A stretch of DNA of 64,000 nt from Saccharothrix longispora. GTDB taxonomy: Bacteria > Actinomycetota > Actinomycetes > Mycobacteriales > Pseudonocardiaceae. This document shows, in pieces, positions 1 to 9,226 of this stretch. A program made the position numbers and the translations under genes. The stretch lies in assembly GCF_030852425.1 (NCBI RefSeq), contig NZ_NSDM01000007.1, positions 310,001 through 374,000 of the forward strand, given 5' to 3'. Position 1 is the stretch's first letter. Each line of letters begins with the position of its first letter. The notes under the pieces are model-generated. The model was given only the letters and a program-made list of their open reading frames with translations, ran no database searches and had not been told where the DNA came from.

Positions 1-1414
1 ACTGCCAGTTGTTCGAGGCGTCCCAGTTGATCGACCACGTCATCGCGCCGCGGATGCCGGGCCACGTCCGCGCGGGCTTGAACGACCCGCAGTTCGTGCC
101 CTTGGCGAGGCAGTTGAGCGCCGCGTTGACGTTGGCGGGCGACTGGTAGCCGCCGCCCGCGCCCGACGGCGAGGCGGGCAGGCCGAGGCCGACCTGGTCG
201 GGCCGCAGGCCGTTCTGGAGCTGGATGCAGGCGAGCGCGACGAGGAAGTCGACCGTGCCCTGCGAGTACACCTTCTGGTCGCAGCCGAGCATCGACCCCG
301 AGTTGTAGTACTGCATGTTGACGACGGTCAGGATGTCCTTCACGGCCAGCGCCAGCTTGAAGTACTCGGACTGCGTCGACTGCATGTCGATGGTCTGCGG
401 CGCCATCGCGATGACCCTGCCGCCGCCCGCGCTGATGCTGCGCAGCGCCTGCGCCATGTAGGTCGCGTTGACGCCGTTCTCCAGGTCGATGTCCACGCCG
501 TCGAAGCCGTAGTTCGCGATCAGGGCCTTCACGCTGTTCGCGAAGTTCGTGGCGGCGGTGGAGTTGCCGACGCTGATCGTGCCCTTCTCGCCGCCGACCG
601 AGATGATCACCTTCTGGCCGCGGGACTGGAGGGTGCGCACGTCGGCCTTGAACTGGGCGTCGGTGTAGCCGCCGAGCTTGCTCGACAGCGTCGGGTCGAG
701 GGTGAACGCGACCGCGCCCGGCGTGGTGGTCGCGTCGGCGAACGCCACGGCCACGATGTCGTAGGTGGTGGGCACGTCGGCGAGCTTGAGCAGCCGCGAG
801 CCGTTGTCGAAGTTGTGCCAGTAGCCGGTGAGGGCGTGCTTCGGCAGTGACGGGTCCGGGTTGCCCGGCGTGGTGGTCGTCGTGGTCGTCGTCGTGGTCG
901 TGCTGGTCGGCGGGGTGCCCGGGCCGTCGAGGCTCACGTCGTCGACGTGGAAGGCGGGCTGGCCGTACCAGCCGTGCACGTACACCGTGACGCTCGTGGT
1001 GTTGCCGGTGGTGAAGTCCAGGTTCAGCTGGCCGAAGCCCGCCGAGCCCGGCGTCCAGGTGCTCTTGTCACCGCTGCCCGTGCCGGTCACGCCGAGGTAC
1101 ACGTAGCTGCCCTGCACCCACGCGCTCAGCTTGTACGCCGTGTTGGCCTTCACGGTGACGGTCTGCTGGCAGCGCGCGTTGTCCTGCCCGGCGGGGGTGC
1201 CGACCAGGGCGTGCGACCCGCTGCGCTTGGGCGTGGTGACCACACCGGTCCCCGCGCCGCACGTCCACCCGCTCGTGCTGCCCTCGAACCCCGGGTTGGC
1301 GAGCAGGTTGGCGGCCGACGCGCTGCCGACCACCACCAGGGCCAGGCCCGTGATCGCCAGCAGTCCGGCCAGCACCGCGCCCAGCGCGCGTCTCGTCCTC
1401 GAAGCCACGTCCAC
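1..1414 (-). CDS. Secreted GH18 chitinase with N-terminal carbohydrate-binding module (C-terminus cut by window)
   Basis: Extracellular endo-chitinase hydrolysing chitin. From the GTG at 1414 the protein has a signal peptide (residues 1-34, ending ASA), a CBM4/9- or CBM16-like module (about 36-165, opening NLLANPGFE), a linker with ten consecutive Thr (about 172-181), and a GH18 barrel from about 190. The catalytic motif DGVDIDLE lies at residues 305-312, with E312 the expected proton donor. The reading frame ends at the window edge in a WSINWD block typical of the last barrel strand, so only a few residues are probably missing. The start is set by GGAGAG nine bases upstream (1424-1429); another in-frame GTG six bases further upstream is too close to it. 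A DasR-type operator precedes the gene. Confidence 0.93.
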   Translation of the reverse strand, partial: MDVASRTRRALGAVLAGLLAITGLALVVVGSASAANLLANPGFEGSTSGWTCGAGTGVVTTPKRSGSHALVGTPAGQDNARCQQTVTVKANTAYKLSAWVQGSYVYLGVTGTGSGDKSTWTPGSAGFGQLNLDFTTGNTTSVTVYVHGWYGQPAFHVDDVSLDGPGTPPTSTTTTTTTTTTTPGNPDPSLPKHALTGYWHNFDNGSRLLKLADVPTTYDIVAVAFADATTTPGAVAFTLDPTLSSKLGGYTDAQFKADVRTLQSRGQKVIISVGGEKGTISVGNSTAATNFANSVKALIANYGFDGVDIDLENGVNATYMAQALRSISAGGGRVIAMAPQTIDMQSTQSEYFKLALAVKDILTVVNMQYYNSGSMLGCDQKVYSQGTVDFLVALACIQLQNGLRPDQVGLGLPASPSGAGGGYQSPANVNAALNCLAKGTNCGSFKPARTWPGIRGAMTWSINWDASNNWQ

Positions 1415-1468
1415 CTCCACGTTCTCTCCGGCGGCCACGCCCAGCTCGGGTGACGCGGGCCACTCGAA

Positions 1469-1484
1469 AATGGACTAGACCAAT
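1469..1484. promoter_or_regulatory. DasR-responsive element (dre-like operator)
   Basis: AATGGACTAGACCAAT matches the streptomycete dre consensus A(N)TGGTCTAGACCA(N)T at all but one defined position. It lies about 55 bases upstream of the chitinase start. A TTGACA -35 hexamer on the minus strand at 1491-1496 puts the site in the -35/-10 spacer, where a bound repressor would block polymerase. DasR, a GntR regulator, releases such sites on binding glucosamine-6-phosphate. DasR itself is not in this window, so the assignment rests on motif and gene context. Confidence 0.8.
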
Positions 1485-1490
1485 AGGTCT

Positions 1491-1496
1491 TGTCAA
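1491..1496 (-). promoter_or_regulatory. Probable chitinase promoter -35 element
   Basis: The minus strand reads TTGACA here, a perfect -35 hexamer. About 17-18 bases downstream is a weak -10-like CATTTT around 1467-1472. The dre-like palindrome occupies the spacer. The -10 assignment is uncertain. Confidence 0.5.
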
Positions 1497-1515
1497 GCCT
1501 GTGAACAATGGTCCG

Positions 1516-1950
1516 ATGACGTTCACCGTTGATGACGCCATCCGGATCGCCAGAGCGGCCCACGAGGGGCAGGTCGACAAGTCGGGCAAGCCCTACATCG
1601 GCCACCCCCTGCGCGTGATGAGCACGGTGTCCGGCGAGCACGCCCGGATGGCCGCCGTGCTGCACGACGTCCTGGAGGACACCGACCTGACCGCGGACGA
1701 CCTGCGCGCCGCCGGGTGCCCTCCCGAGGTGGTGGACACGGTGGTCGCGCTGAGCCACCTCCCCGGCGAGCCGCGCGAGGACTACCTCGAGCGCGCGCTG
1801 ACCGACCCCGTGGCGGTCGTCGTGAAGCGGGCGGACATCGCCGACAACATGTCGCCACCCCGGCTCGCGCTGCTCGACCAGGCCACCCAGGAGCGGTTGC
1901 GGAAGAAGTACGCGCACTCGCTCGACGTGCTCGGCCGCGGCGCGCGGTGA
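1516..1950 (+). CDS. HD-domain phosphohydrolase, small alarmone hydrolase-like
   Basis: A 144-residue single-domain protein resembling the hydrolase half of RelA/SpoT and Mesh1-type enzymes, which remove pyrophosphate from (p)ppGpp using Mn2+. Visible features are H16-EGQ, H30 in YIGHPLR, the H50-D51 pair in LHDVLEDT with E54-D55, and a KRADIADN segment (104-111) carrying the last metal-binding Asp. No synthetase, TGS or ACT domain is present. I chose the ATG at 1516 because the HD fold begins right after it; in-frame upstream starts add residues unlike the family. Substrate is inferred from the family and other nucleotides are possible. It is divergent from the chitinase. Confidence 0.75.
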   Translation: MTFTVDDAIRIARAAHEGQVDKSGKPYIGHPLRVMSTVSGEHARMAAVLHDVLEDTDLTADDLRAAGCPPEVVDTVVALSHLPGEPREDYLERALTDPVAVVVKRADIADNMSPPRLALLDQATQERLRKKYAHSLDVLGRGAR

Positions 1951-1980
1951 ACACTTCCCAACGCGGGCGTCACCCGCCCG

Positions 1981-1997
1981 TCATCCCCGGGGGATGA
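1981..1997. promoter_or_regulatory. Perfect 17-bp palindrome, possible operator
   Basis: TCATCCCC-G-GGGGATGA has perfect 8-base arms around one central base. It lies between the HD gene stop and the 2116 gene. The one-base centre argues against a transcription-terminating hairpin and for a protein-binding site. No regulator can be named. Confidence 0.35.
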
Positions 1998-2115
1998 TCA
2001 CGAACCGTGGCGGGACAGGTGCGGCGGAGGTCACGCGAAAATGGGCTGCGCAGGGCTCTGACGTGCGGCACCATAGTAGGTGAACCGATACAGATAGATC
2101 GATCCGAAAGGTGAT

Positions 2116-2337
2116 ATGACGAACCCCCTGGCTACTGTTCGCACGTACTTCGCCACGCGACGCGCGATCCGCAAGCGGGAAGCGGACCTCGAACGTGAGC
2201 TGGCCGACTACAACACCCCCAGCGCCCGGATGGACATGGAAGCGATCCTCGCGCGTCACCCGGAGCACCAGACCCGGGAGATCGAAGCGATCCTCCGCCG
2301 CCACGCGCTGAACGGGATGCTCCGCAACTACAGCTGA
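2116..2337 (+). CDS. Small hypothetical protein, helical and highly charged
   Basis: A 73-residue cytosolic protein with no membrane segment or signal. It is rich in Arg and Glu and has two similar helical stretches (about 15-30 and 52-66), each with an EAI(L/R)-like element ending in RRH or ARH. AAAGGTGAT directly before the ATG is a usable ribosome site. The stop is followed within 20 bases by a strong terminator hairpin, so it looks like a one-gene transcript. I do not recognise the family. Confidence 0.65.
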   Translation: MTNPLATVRTYFATRRAIRKREADLERELADYNTPSARMDMEAILARHPEHQTREIEAILRRHALNGMLRNYS

Positions 2338-2355
2338 GCCTCCCGGGCACCTCCG

Positions 2356-2389
2356 AGGGCCTTCAGGACAGGGACGTCCTGAGGGCCCT
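2356..2389. terminator. Hairpin terminator between convergent genes
   Basis: Fourteen-base arms (2356-2369 and 2376-2389) pair with one G-U wobble around a 6-base loop, followed on the plus strand by CTTTC. It ends the 2116 gene and overlaps the last codons of the opposing Uma2 gene, so it probably acts in both directions. Confidence 0.8.
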
Positions 2390-2965
2390 TTCGTCACTTC
2401 CGGGTTCACCCCACGGGCTGAGCAGGTCATCCGGGACGATCCGCACGGAGAACGGCGCCGTGGCGTGGAACGCGTCCCCGCCCTTCACCTCGGCCACCAA
2501 CTCGTAGCACCCCTCGGCGTCGAGTTCGAACACCGACAGCGTGGGCTCCCGCGGATCGACGATCCAGTACCCGACGACGCCCAGCCGCTCGTACACCGCC
2601 TTCTTCGTGTTGAGGTCGTACGCGGCGGTGCTGGGCGACAGCACCTCGACCACCAGCAGCGGCGCGACGGGCAGCAGCTTGTCGGTCACGTCCTCGGCGC
2701 GGGTGACGAGCACGTCCGGCTGCAACTCCACCGTCGGGGACGGCCGTACGGAGAACGGCGCGGACAGGACTTCCAGGTCACCGGGACAGCGGTTGCCCAG
2801 GAACATGATCAGCTTGGACACCACCTTCTGGTGCCGGTGGCCGGTTGCCGGGCTCACGTGCAGCGCCCCGTCGACGAGTTCGTAGCGGCGGCCGTCATCG
2901 GGCATCCCCTCCAGGTCTTCGACCGTGTAAAGAGGTCCCTCGCAGTCATTCGCCATGACGCTCAT
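2363..2965 (-). CDS. Uma2-family (DUF820) putative restriction-endonuclease-fold protein
   Basis: A 200-residue PD-(D/E)XK-fold protein of the Uma2 family, widespread in actinobacteria and cyanobacteria; nuclease activity is assumed from the fold and rarely shown. The core is visible: E29 in RRYEL, D84 in QPDVLV, E107 in VVEVLSPST, and a following K121-K122. Length is normal. Start at the ATG at 2965 follows GGGGAG after four bases; a second ATG three codons later is also possible. The terminator stem of the convergent gene overlaps its 3' end. It is monocistronic. Confidence 0.85.
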   Translation of the reverse strand: MSVMANDCEGPLYTVEDLEGMPDDGRRYELVDGALHVSPATGHRHQKVVSKLIMFLGNRCPGDLEVLSAPFSVRPSPTVELQPDVLVTRAEDVTDKLLPVAPLLVVEVLSPSTAAYDLNTKKAVYERLGVVGYWIVDPREPTLSVFELDAEGCYELVAEVKGGDAFHATAPFSVRIVPDDLLSPWGEPGSDERALRTSLS

Positions 2966-3080
2966 GGTCTCCCCCTCTCAGTTGGTGCGCCAACCACGCC
3001 GGGGAAACCGCCGGAAACGACGGTCCCCGCCGATCACCCACCCGAAGAGGCGGAGATCGACGGGGACTTGGCCACCGGTC

Positions 3081-4928
<1,848 letters not shown>

Positions 4929-5031
4929 GAAGGTTCCTCGCACAAGAAGGACGGGGGAATCGCCCCATTCTCTCATGCCGGGCCGCCGCCCCGGGCCTGG
5001 CGGGCGTGACCGACGACATAGGCTGCCCGCC

Positions 5032-5463
5032 GTGTACGCGAACGGCGAGGACCCGCGACCTGCCCGTGGCGTGGTGCGAGAGGTCCACACGACGGCCCAT
5101 GCGGCGACCCTGGAGTACTCCCCCGACCTGGACGGCCTGGCCGACCCGGGCGAGGTCGTGTGGGCGTGGGTGCCCTTCGAGGAGGACGCGAGCCGGGGCA
5201 AGGACCGGCCGCTGCTGGTGGTCGGCAGGCACCACCGCGCCCTGCTCGCCCTGATGCTGACCAGCAGGGCCCCGAGGGAGGCCGAGGACGACTGGCTCGA
5301 CCTCGGCGCGGGCCGCTGGGACCGCGACGGCCGCCACTCCTACCTGCGCCTCGACCGCGTCTTCGAACTGGACGAGGACGACATCCGCCGCGAGGGCTCG
5401 GTGCTGGAGCCGGAGCGGTTCTCCCTGGTCGTGGACGCCCTGCGGCGGCTCGGCTGGAAGTAG
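5032..5463 (+). CDS. PemK/MazF-family toxin-like protein without adjacent antitoxin
   Basis: A 143-residue protein whose central part ([13 protein letters not shown], then [11 protein letters not shown] and LMLTSR) is the PemK/MazF beta-barrel of endoribonuclease toxins. Active PemK/MazF enzymes cut mRNA at short motifs. The start is the GTG at 5032; no clear Shine-Dalgarno precedes it, so the mRNA may be leaderless. It is divergent from lepA and followed 62 bases later by the ATPase-TOPRIM pair. No small antitoxin reading frame is next to it, so it may be a solitary family member with a housekeeping role. Toxicity is not shown by the sequence. Confidence 0.72.
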   Translation: MYANGEDPRPARGVVREVHTTAHAATLEYSPDLDGLADPGEVVWAWVPFEEDASRGKDRPLLVVGRHHRALLALMLTSRAPREAEDDWLDLGAGRWDRDGRHSYLRLDRVFELDEDDIRREGSVLEPERFSLVVDALRRLGWK

Positions 5464-5525
5464 GCCGACCGGCTCCGTTGGCGCGCCGCACGGGAGGTCG
5501 ATGCACCGACCATTAGGATTCCGCC

Positions 5526-6719
5526 ATGGACAAGCGGCTGGTCAGCCTCGAAGTGGAGAACTTCCGCAGTCTGCGGAAAGTCCACCTGCCGCTCGGCGAC
5601 CTCACCGTGCTGGTCGGCCCCAATGGTGCCGGGAAAACGAACGTGCTCAAGGTGTTCGAGTTCCTCGCGGACATCATCCGGACCGATCTCGAACCAGCGA
5701 TCAACGCTCGTGGCGGTTTCGACGAAATCGTGTTCCACGGTGGCGACAAGCCGCCGCGCAGCATACGGATCGCAGCTACCGCCACGTGGACCACGCACAG
5801 CAGTCGCACCGCGCCCGACGAGTACGAACTGCGGATCACCAGGTCGAGGCGGGCCAGCGGTGACGTGCTGTCACGACGCGAGGCGTTCCAGTTCAAGCGC
5901 ACCAAGGGGCGCGGCCGCAGGATCACGATCAGCGGACAACAGGCGACCGTGGTCAGCACCGGCGACACCGCCAGAACGGAAGACTCGATCGGCATCAGGT
6001 CTTTCAGCAGTGGCCTGTCGACGCTTCCCCGGCTGCACGGCGGAGGAGGTGACGAGGTCGCCGCGGTCGCCGACCGACTCGCGTCCTTCCGTGTGTTCGA
6101 CGTGGCGGTGGCAGCGGCACGTCGACCCGCCAGGCCGCCGCGTCACCACGTATTCCTGGAAGACGACGCGAGCAACCTCGCAGCTTTCCTCTCGGTATTG
6201 CGCAGATCCGACGAACAAGCTTTCGACCAGCTTCAGGACGATGCCCAGCAGGCACTCCCCCAACTGGAGGCCATCGACTTCGAGCGCGTGTCCGACGGCA
6301 CCGGGGAGATCGCCGTCGTCCTGCACGAACGCGGCCTCCGGCGGCCGACCCCCCTCGTGGACGCGTCCTACGGCACCGTGCGCCTCCTCGGGTTGTTGGC
6401 GCTGCTCTACGACCCCCGACCCCCAGCCCTCACCTGCATCGAGGAGATCGATCACGGTCTGCACCCGCAGGCGCTCGAAATGCTGGTCGAACGTCTTCGC
6501 GAGGCCAGCGAGCGCAGCCAGTTCCTGATCGCCACGCACTCGCCGGCGCTCGCGGACCGCCTCCGCCCGGAGGAGTTCGTCGTCTGCGAGCGCCGCGACG
6601 ACGGATCATCCGCGATTCCCGCCGTGTCGACCGCGGAGGTCGAGCGCATAGTCGCGGCGAGCGAGGGCCTGCCGCTCGGCGAGCTGTGGTTCTCCGGCGC
6701 ACTCGGCGGCGACCTGTGA
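5526..6719 (+). CDS. AAA/ABC-type ATPase of the AAA_21 class, partner of a TOPRIM-like protein
   Basis: A 397-residue RecF/SMC-like ATPase. It opens with an ENFRSLRKV strand, then Walker A GPNGAGKTN (31-39), a signature-like SYGTVRLL (281-288), Walker B CIEEIDHGLHP (304-314) and an H-loop ATHSP (336-340). The end, LGELWFSGALGG, is typical of these stand-alone ATPases. Such enzymes form dimeric sensors in OLD, Gabija and PARIS-type phage defence, usually with a TOPRIM nuclease. Here the next gene overlaps by four bases (GTGA) and is TOPRIM-like, so the pair is translationally coupled. By eye its base composition is slightly less GC-rich than its neighbours, suggesting acquisition. The trigger is unknown. 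Confidence 0.85.
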   Translation: MDKRLVSLEVENFRSLRKVHLPLGDLTVLVGPNGAGKTNVLKVFEFLADIIRTDLEPAINARGGFDEIVFHGGDKPPRSIRIAATATWTTHSSRTAPDEYELRITRSRRASGDVLSRREAFQFKRTKGRGRRITISGQQATVVSTGDTARTEDSIGIRSFSSGLSTLPRLHGGGGDEVAAVADRLASFRVFDVAVAAARRPARPPRHHVFLEDDASNLAAFLSVLRRSDEQAFDQLQDDAQQALPQLEAIDFERVSDGTGEIAVVLHERGLRRPTPLVDASYGTVRLLGLLALLYDPRPPALTCIEEIDHGLHPQALEMLVERLREASERSQFLIATHSPALADRLRPEEFVVCERRDDGSSAIPAVSTAEVERIVAASEGLPLGELWFSGALGGDL

Positions 6720-7381
6720 GCCGTCGCGGCGGGACCGCGACCCGCGCGACGCGAAAACCGGTGATCGTGCTGGCAGGCGAGGACGGCAACGATCGACAGT
6801 GCCTCCGGATCGTGCTGGAAGCGTCACACCCGGAAACGCGGGGGCGGATCGTCGAGATCAACGAACAGGTCCGACTCCGACAGGCGAGCAGCGGCAACCT
6901 CGCTGCGAGGGTCGACAAGCTCGCCAGGCTCGCGGAAGCACGGGCAACGCGGGAACAGGCCGGGATCGCGGCGTTCTTCGTCCACGAGGACTTCGACGGG
7001 GTGGACTGCCCGTCACGGGGCGAGGTTCGAGAGCGAGTGCAGCACGCGTTGTCCCGACGAGTGGACAACGCGCACTACGTGCTGGCGACCTGGGAGGTCG
7101 AAGCGTGGCTGCTCCAGTTCCCCCGGGCGATCACGGCGACCTGTTCGTCGTGGTCGGTGCCCAAGCGGTACCTCGGGCGGGACACCGCGAGGATCGGCGA
7201 TCCGAAACAGGTCATGCTCCGGGAGATCGGCCGTTCCGGCGCTCCGCGGTACCGCGAGTCCGACGCGCCGAAAGTGCTCGCGAAGGCCGTCGAACTCGGC
7301 GAGTTCCGAACACCGTCGGGCACCAATGTCTCGTGGAGCGAACTGGGCACGAGCATCGCGGGGCTCGCGTTCGACGCCTGA
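6716..7381 (+). CDS. TOPRIM-like (DUF4276/DUF4435-like) putative effector
   Basis: A 221-residue protein starting at the GTG that overlaps the ATPase stop. The N-terminal strand VIVLAGEDGNDRQ places E22 where TOPRIM enzymes carry their catalytic Glu. The FFVHEDFDG segment supplies the DxD pair (D92, D94), and TWEVEAWLL (125-132) resembles the conserved E-x-E-x-W helix of DUF4276-type proteins. I infer a metal-dependent nuclease fold; family membership is motif-based and not certain. A GTG 30 bases earlier is an alternative start, but the coupled start is preferred. With the ATPase it makes a compact candidate defence operon. Confidence 0.65.
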   Translation: MSRRGGTATRATRKPVIVLAGEDGNDRQCLRIVLEASHPETRGRIVEINEQVRLRQASSGNLAARVDKLARLAEARATREQAGIAAFFVHEDFDGVDCPSRGEVRERVQHALSRRVDNAHYVLATWEVEAWLLQFPRAITATCSSWSVPKRYLGRDTARIGDPKQVMLREIGRSGAPRYRESDAPKVLAKAVELGEFRTPSGTNVSWSELGTSIAGLAFDA

Positions 7382-7382
7382 T

Positions 7383-7417
7383 CCCACGCCGGCCGGGGAC
7401 CTCCGGTCCGCCGTGGG
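7383..7417. terminator. Composite hairpin after the ATPase-TOPRIM operon
   Basis: An outer CCCACG/CGTGGG stem (7383-7388, 7412-7417) encloses a GGACC-TCC-GGTCC hairpin, starting one base after the stop region of the TOPRIM-like gene. There is no U-tract, as is usual at this GC content. It probably ends the two-gene transcript. Confidence 0.45.
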
Positions 7418-7693
7418 CGCCCCGGACGTGACGCGGTCCGACCGGGATGCCGTTGGTCGGGCCGTTCCGCCCACCAGGCCGGAACAGCGGTCGCGCGTCG
7501 GTCGCCGAGCGGCTTCCCGCCCGGGTGGTGCCCACACTTCGTCGCGCGCCAGGTCGGGGCCGGAGACGTGGCGCGTGTCCTGACGGAACACCCGCGGACA
7601 CGCCGGCCCGGGGAACACCCCGATCCGGTCTCCGGGCGGGCACCGGGGCGATCCCCGATGCGGCGCGCACGCGGTCGCGGCGACCCTGGGTGC
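7418..7693. other. Non-coding stretch upstream of the methyltransferase gene
   Basis: Together with the hairpin before it, this fills 312 bases without a convincing gene. Open frames here have Arg/Pro-rich shadow composition and no ribosome site. I see only short GC-rich inverted repeats and no clear promoter. Confidence 0.5.
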
Positions 7694-8290
7694 ATGGCGA
7701 ACAACCTCATGAAGGCGTTCGACGCGGCGTTCGGCCACCCGCGCGGCAAGGTGGGCGAGCTGGGCGGGCGCGTGATGGCCAAGCTCAACGCGAAGGTCGA
7801 GGAGCACGTCGTCGAGGTGGCGGACCCGACGATGGAGGAGGTCGTGCTGGTCCTGGGCCCCGGTCCCGGCGTCGGCCTCAAGCTGGCCGGTGAACGCGCG
7901 CTCAAGGCGATCGGCGTGGACCCGTCGCAGGTGATGCTCGACGAGGCGCGCACCCGGTGCGCCGAGCTGATCGCGGCCGGCCGGGTCGAGCTGCGCGAGG
8001 GCGCGGCGATGCGGACCGGTCAGCCCGAGGCGTCGGTGGACGTGGTGGTCTCGGTCAACAACCTCCAGTTGTGGGGCAACCGGGCGGCGGCGTTCCACGA
8101 GCTGCGGCGCGTGCTGCGGCCGGGCGGGCGGCTCGTGGTGTCGGTCCACCGGATGGCGCTGGACACGTCCGAGTACGACCTCATGCGCGAGGCCGAGCAG
8201 GCGGGGTTCGCCGACGTCCGCACCTCGTTCCACCAGTACGGCGGCGTGGTGCCGCCCGCGGTGCAGCTACTCGCGCACGTCCCGGCGTAG
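7694..8290 (+). CDS. Class I SAM-dependent methyltransferase
   Basis: A 198-residue Rossmann-fold methyltransferase. The glycine-rich SAM loop is VLVLGPGPGVG (about 53-63), followed by an acidic ribose-binding region around GVDPSQ, then VDVVVSVNNLQLW and the post-core LRPGGRLVVSVH typical of Methyltransf_11 enzymes. The substrate cannot be read from the sequence. The ATG at 7694 is preferred over upstream in-frame starts because the upstream part is Arg/Pro-rich. Its last 24 bases overlap the convergent VOC gene. Confidence 0.8.
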   Translation: MANNLMKAFDAAFGHPRGKVGELGGRVMAKLNAKVEEHVVEVADPTMEEVVLVLGPGPGVGLKLAGERALKAIGVDPSQVMLDEARTRCAELIAAGRVELREGAAMRTGQPEASVDVVVSVNNLQLWGNRAAAFHELRRVLRPGGRLVVSVHRMALDTSEYDLMREAEQAGFADVRTSFHQYGGVVPPAVQLLAHVPA

Positions 8291-8635
8291 CGGGTGCTCG
8301 GCGGGGACCTCGACGAGCACGATGCGCCGCCCGTCGGGGTCGGCGATCCACATCTCGTCGAGGCCCCACGGCTCGCGGCGGGCCGGGCGCGTGACGTGGT
8401 CGGCCAGGGTCTCGGCCGCCGCGGCGAGGTCGCGCACCTGGAGCAGCAGTTGGGTGGCCGCGGTGGGGTCGTCGGCGGATTCGCCGGACACCTCCAGGAA
8501 CCCCCCGCCGAGGAAGAACACCGTGCCGCCGGGGAACTCCCGGTGGATGGCGAGGCCGAGGACGTCCCGGTAGAACGCGCGGGCGCGCTCCGGGTCGGTC
8601 GAGCGGACGAGGACGCGGCTGCTCAGGATCTCCAC
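8267..8635 (-). CDS. VOC-family (glyoxalase/bleomycin-resistance fold) protein
   Basis: A 122-residue single-module VOC protein with paired beta-alpha-beta-beta-beta units: VLVRSTDPERARAFYRDVLGL at the start and MWIADPDGRRIVLVEV near the end. Members bind a divalent metal and act as dioxygenases, lyases or drug-binding proteins; the substrate is unknown. It sits 13 bases downstream of the GNAT gene on the same strand and is probably cotranscribed. Its 3' end overlaps the methyltransferase gene by 24 bases. Confidence 0.82.
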   Translation of the reverse strand: MEILSSRVLVRSTDPERARAFYRDVLGLAIHREFPGGTVFFLGGGFLEVSGESADDPTAATQLLLQVRDLAAAAETLADHVTRPARREPWGLDEMWIADPDGRRIVLVEVPAEHPLRRDVRE

Positions 8636-8648
8636 GCCTCCCAGGCCA

Positions 8649-9116
8649 TCACACGCGCACGTCGAGCGCCATCCGGACGTGCGGCGGGAACTCGTCCGAC
8701 CGGCCGACCTCGCGCCAGCCGTGCGCGGTGTAGAACGCCCGCGCGCGCTCGTTGGGCGTGAACACCTCCAGGTGCGCGGTGGTCACGCCGTGCCCGCGCA
8801 GGGCGTCCGCGGCGGCGTCGTGCAGCGCGTGGCCGACCCCGCGGCCCCAGTGCGCCGGGTCGACCTGGAGCTGGAGCAGGTCGCCGTCCGCCGTGACCAG
8901 CGCGAAGCCGACCAGGTCGCCGTCGAGTTCGGCGACCAGCCAGGTGCGGCCGGGCCGGGTGAAGTCGTACGGGGCCGCGCGGACCCGGCTCTCCCAGTCG
9001 GCCAACTCCTCCTCGGGCAGGTGGCCCTCGTAGTAGCTGCGTCGGGCGTCGACGAAGACGTCGACGAGCCGCCCGCCGTCCTCCGCGCGCGCCGCGCGCG
9101 CCGTGGTGCTCCCCAT
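8649..9116 (-). CDS. GNAT-family N-acetyltransferase
   Basis: A 155-residue acetyl-CoA-dependent transferase. The acetyl-CoA-binding motif A is visible as [16 protein letters not shown], and the C-terminal [17 protein letters not shown] is the typical motif B. The acceptor is not predictable. The ATG at 9116 was chosen because the fold begins directly after it; a longer version adds a basic, proline-rich leader. It is divergent from the SPFH gene, and the shared region holds a perfect palindrome. Confidence 0.82.
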   Translation of the reverse strand: MGSTTARAARAEDGGRLVDVFVDARRSYYEGHLPEEELADWESRVRAAPYDFTRPGRTWLVAELDGDLVGFALVTADGDLLQLQVDPAHWGRGVGHALHDAAADALRGHGVTTAHLEVFTPNERARAFYTAHGWREVGRSDEFPPHVRMALDVRV

Positions 9117-9176
9117 GGACCCGTGGACGCGCGGCGGACGGCGCGGTTGTCCGGCGGCCTTGCCACGCATCCCCAA

Positions 9177-9192
9177 AAAGTGATATCACTTT
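9177..9192. promoter_or_regulatory. Perfect 16-bp palindrome in the GNAT/SPFH divergent region
   Basis: AAAGTGATATCACTTT is a perfect inverted repeat in a notably AT-rich patch 35 bases before the SPFH start. Its centre could also serve as a -10 (GATATC), with TTGCCA upstream. The geometry suits a dimeric repressor. The ribbon-helix-helix protein encoded just downstream, or an unlinked regulator, could bind it. Confidence 0.65.
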
Positions 9193-9226
9193 GCTAAGCA
9201 GGAGATATGAACTGAGGGGTGGAGCG

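Noticed and set aside
868-900. Repeated GTC/GGT triplets as a microsatellite
   Set aside because: They encode the Thr-rich linker of the chitinase, a normal feature of secreted polysaccharide hydrolases.
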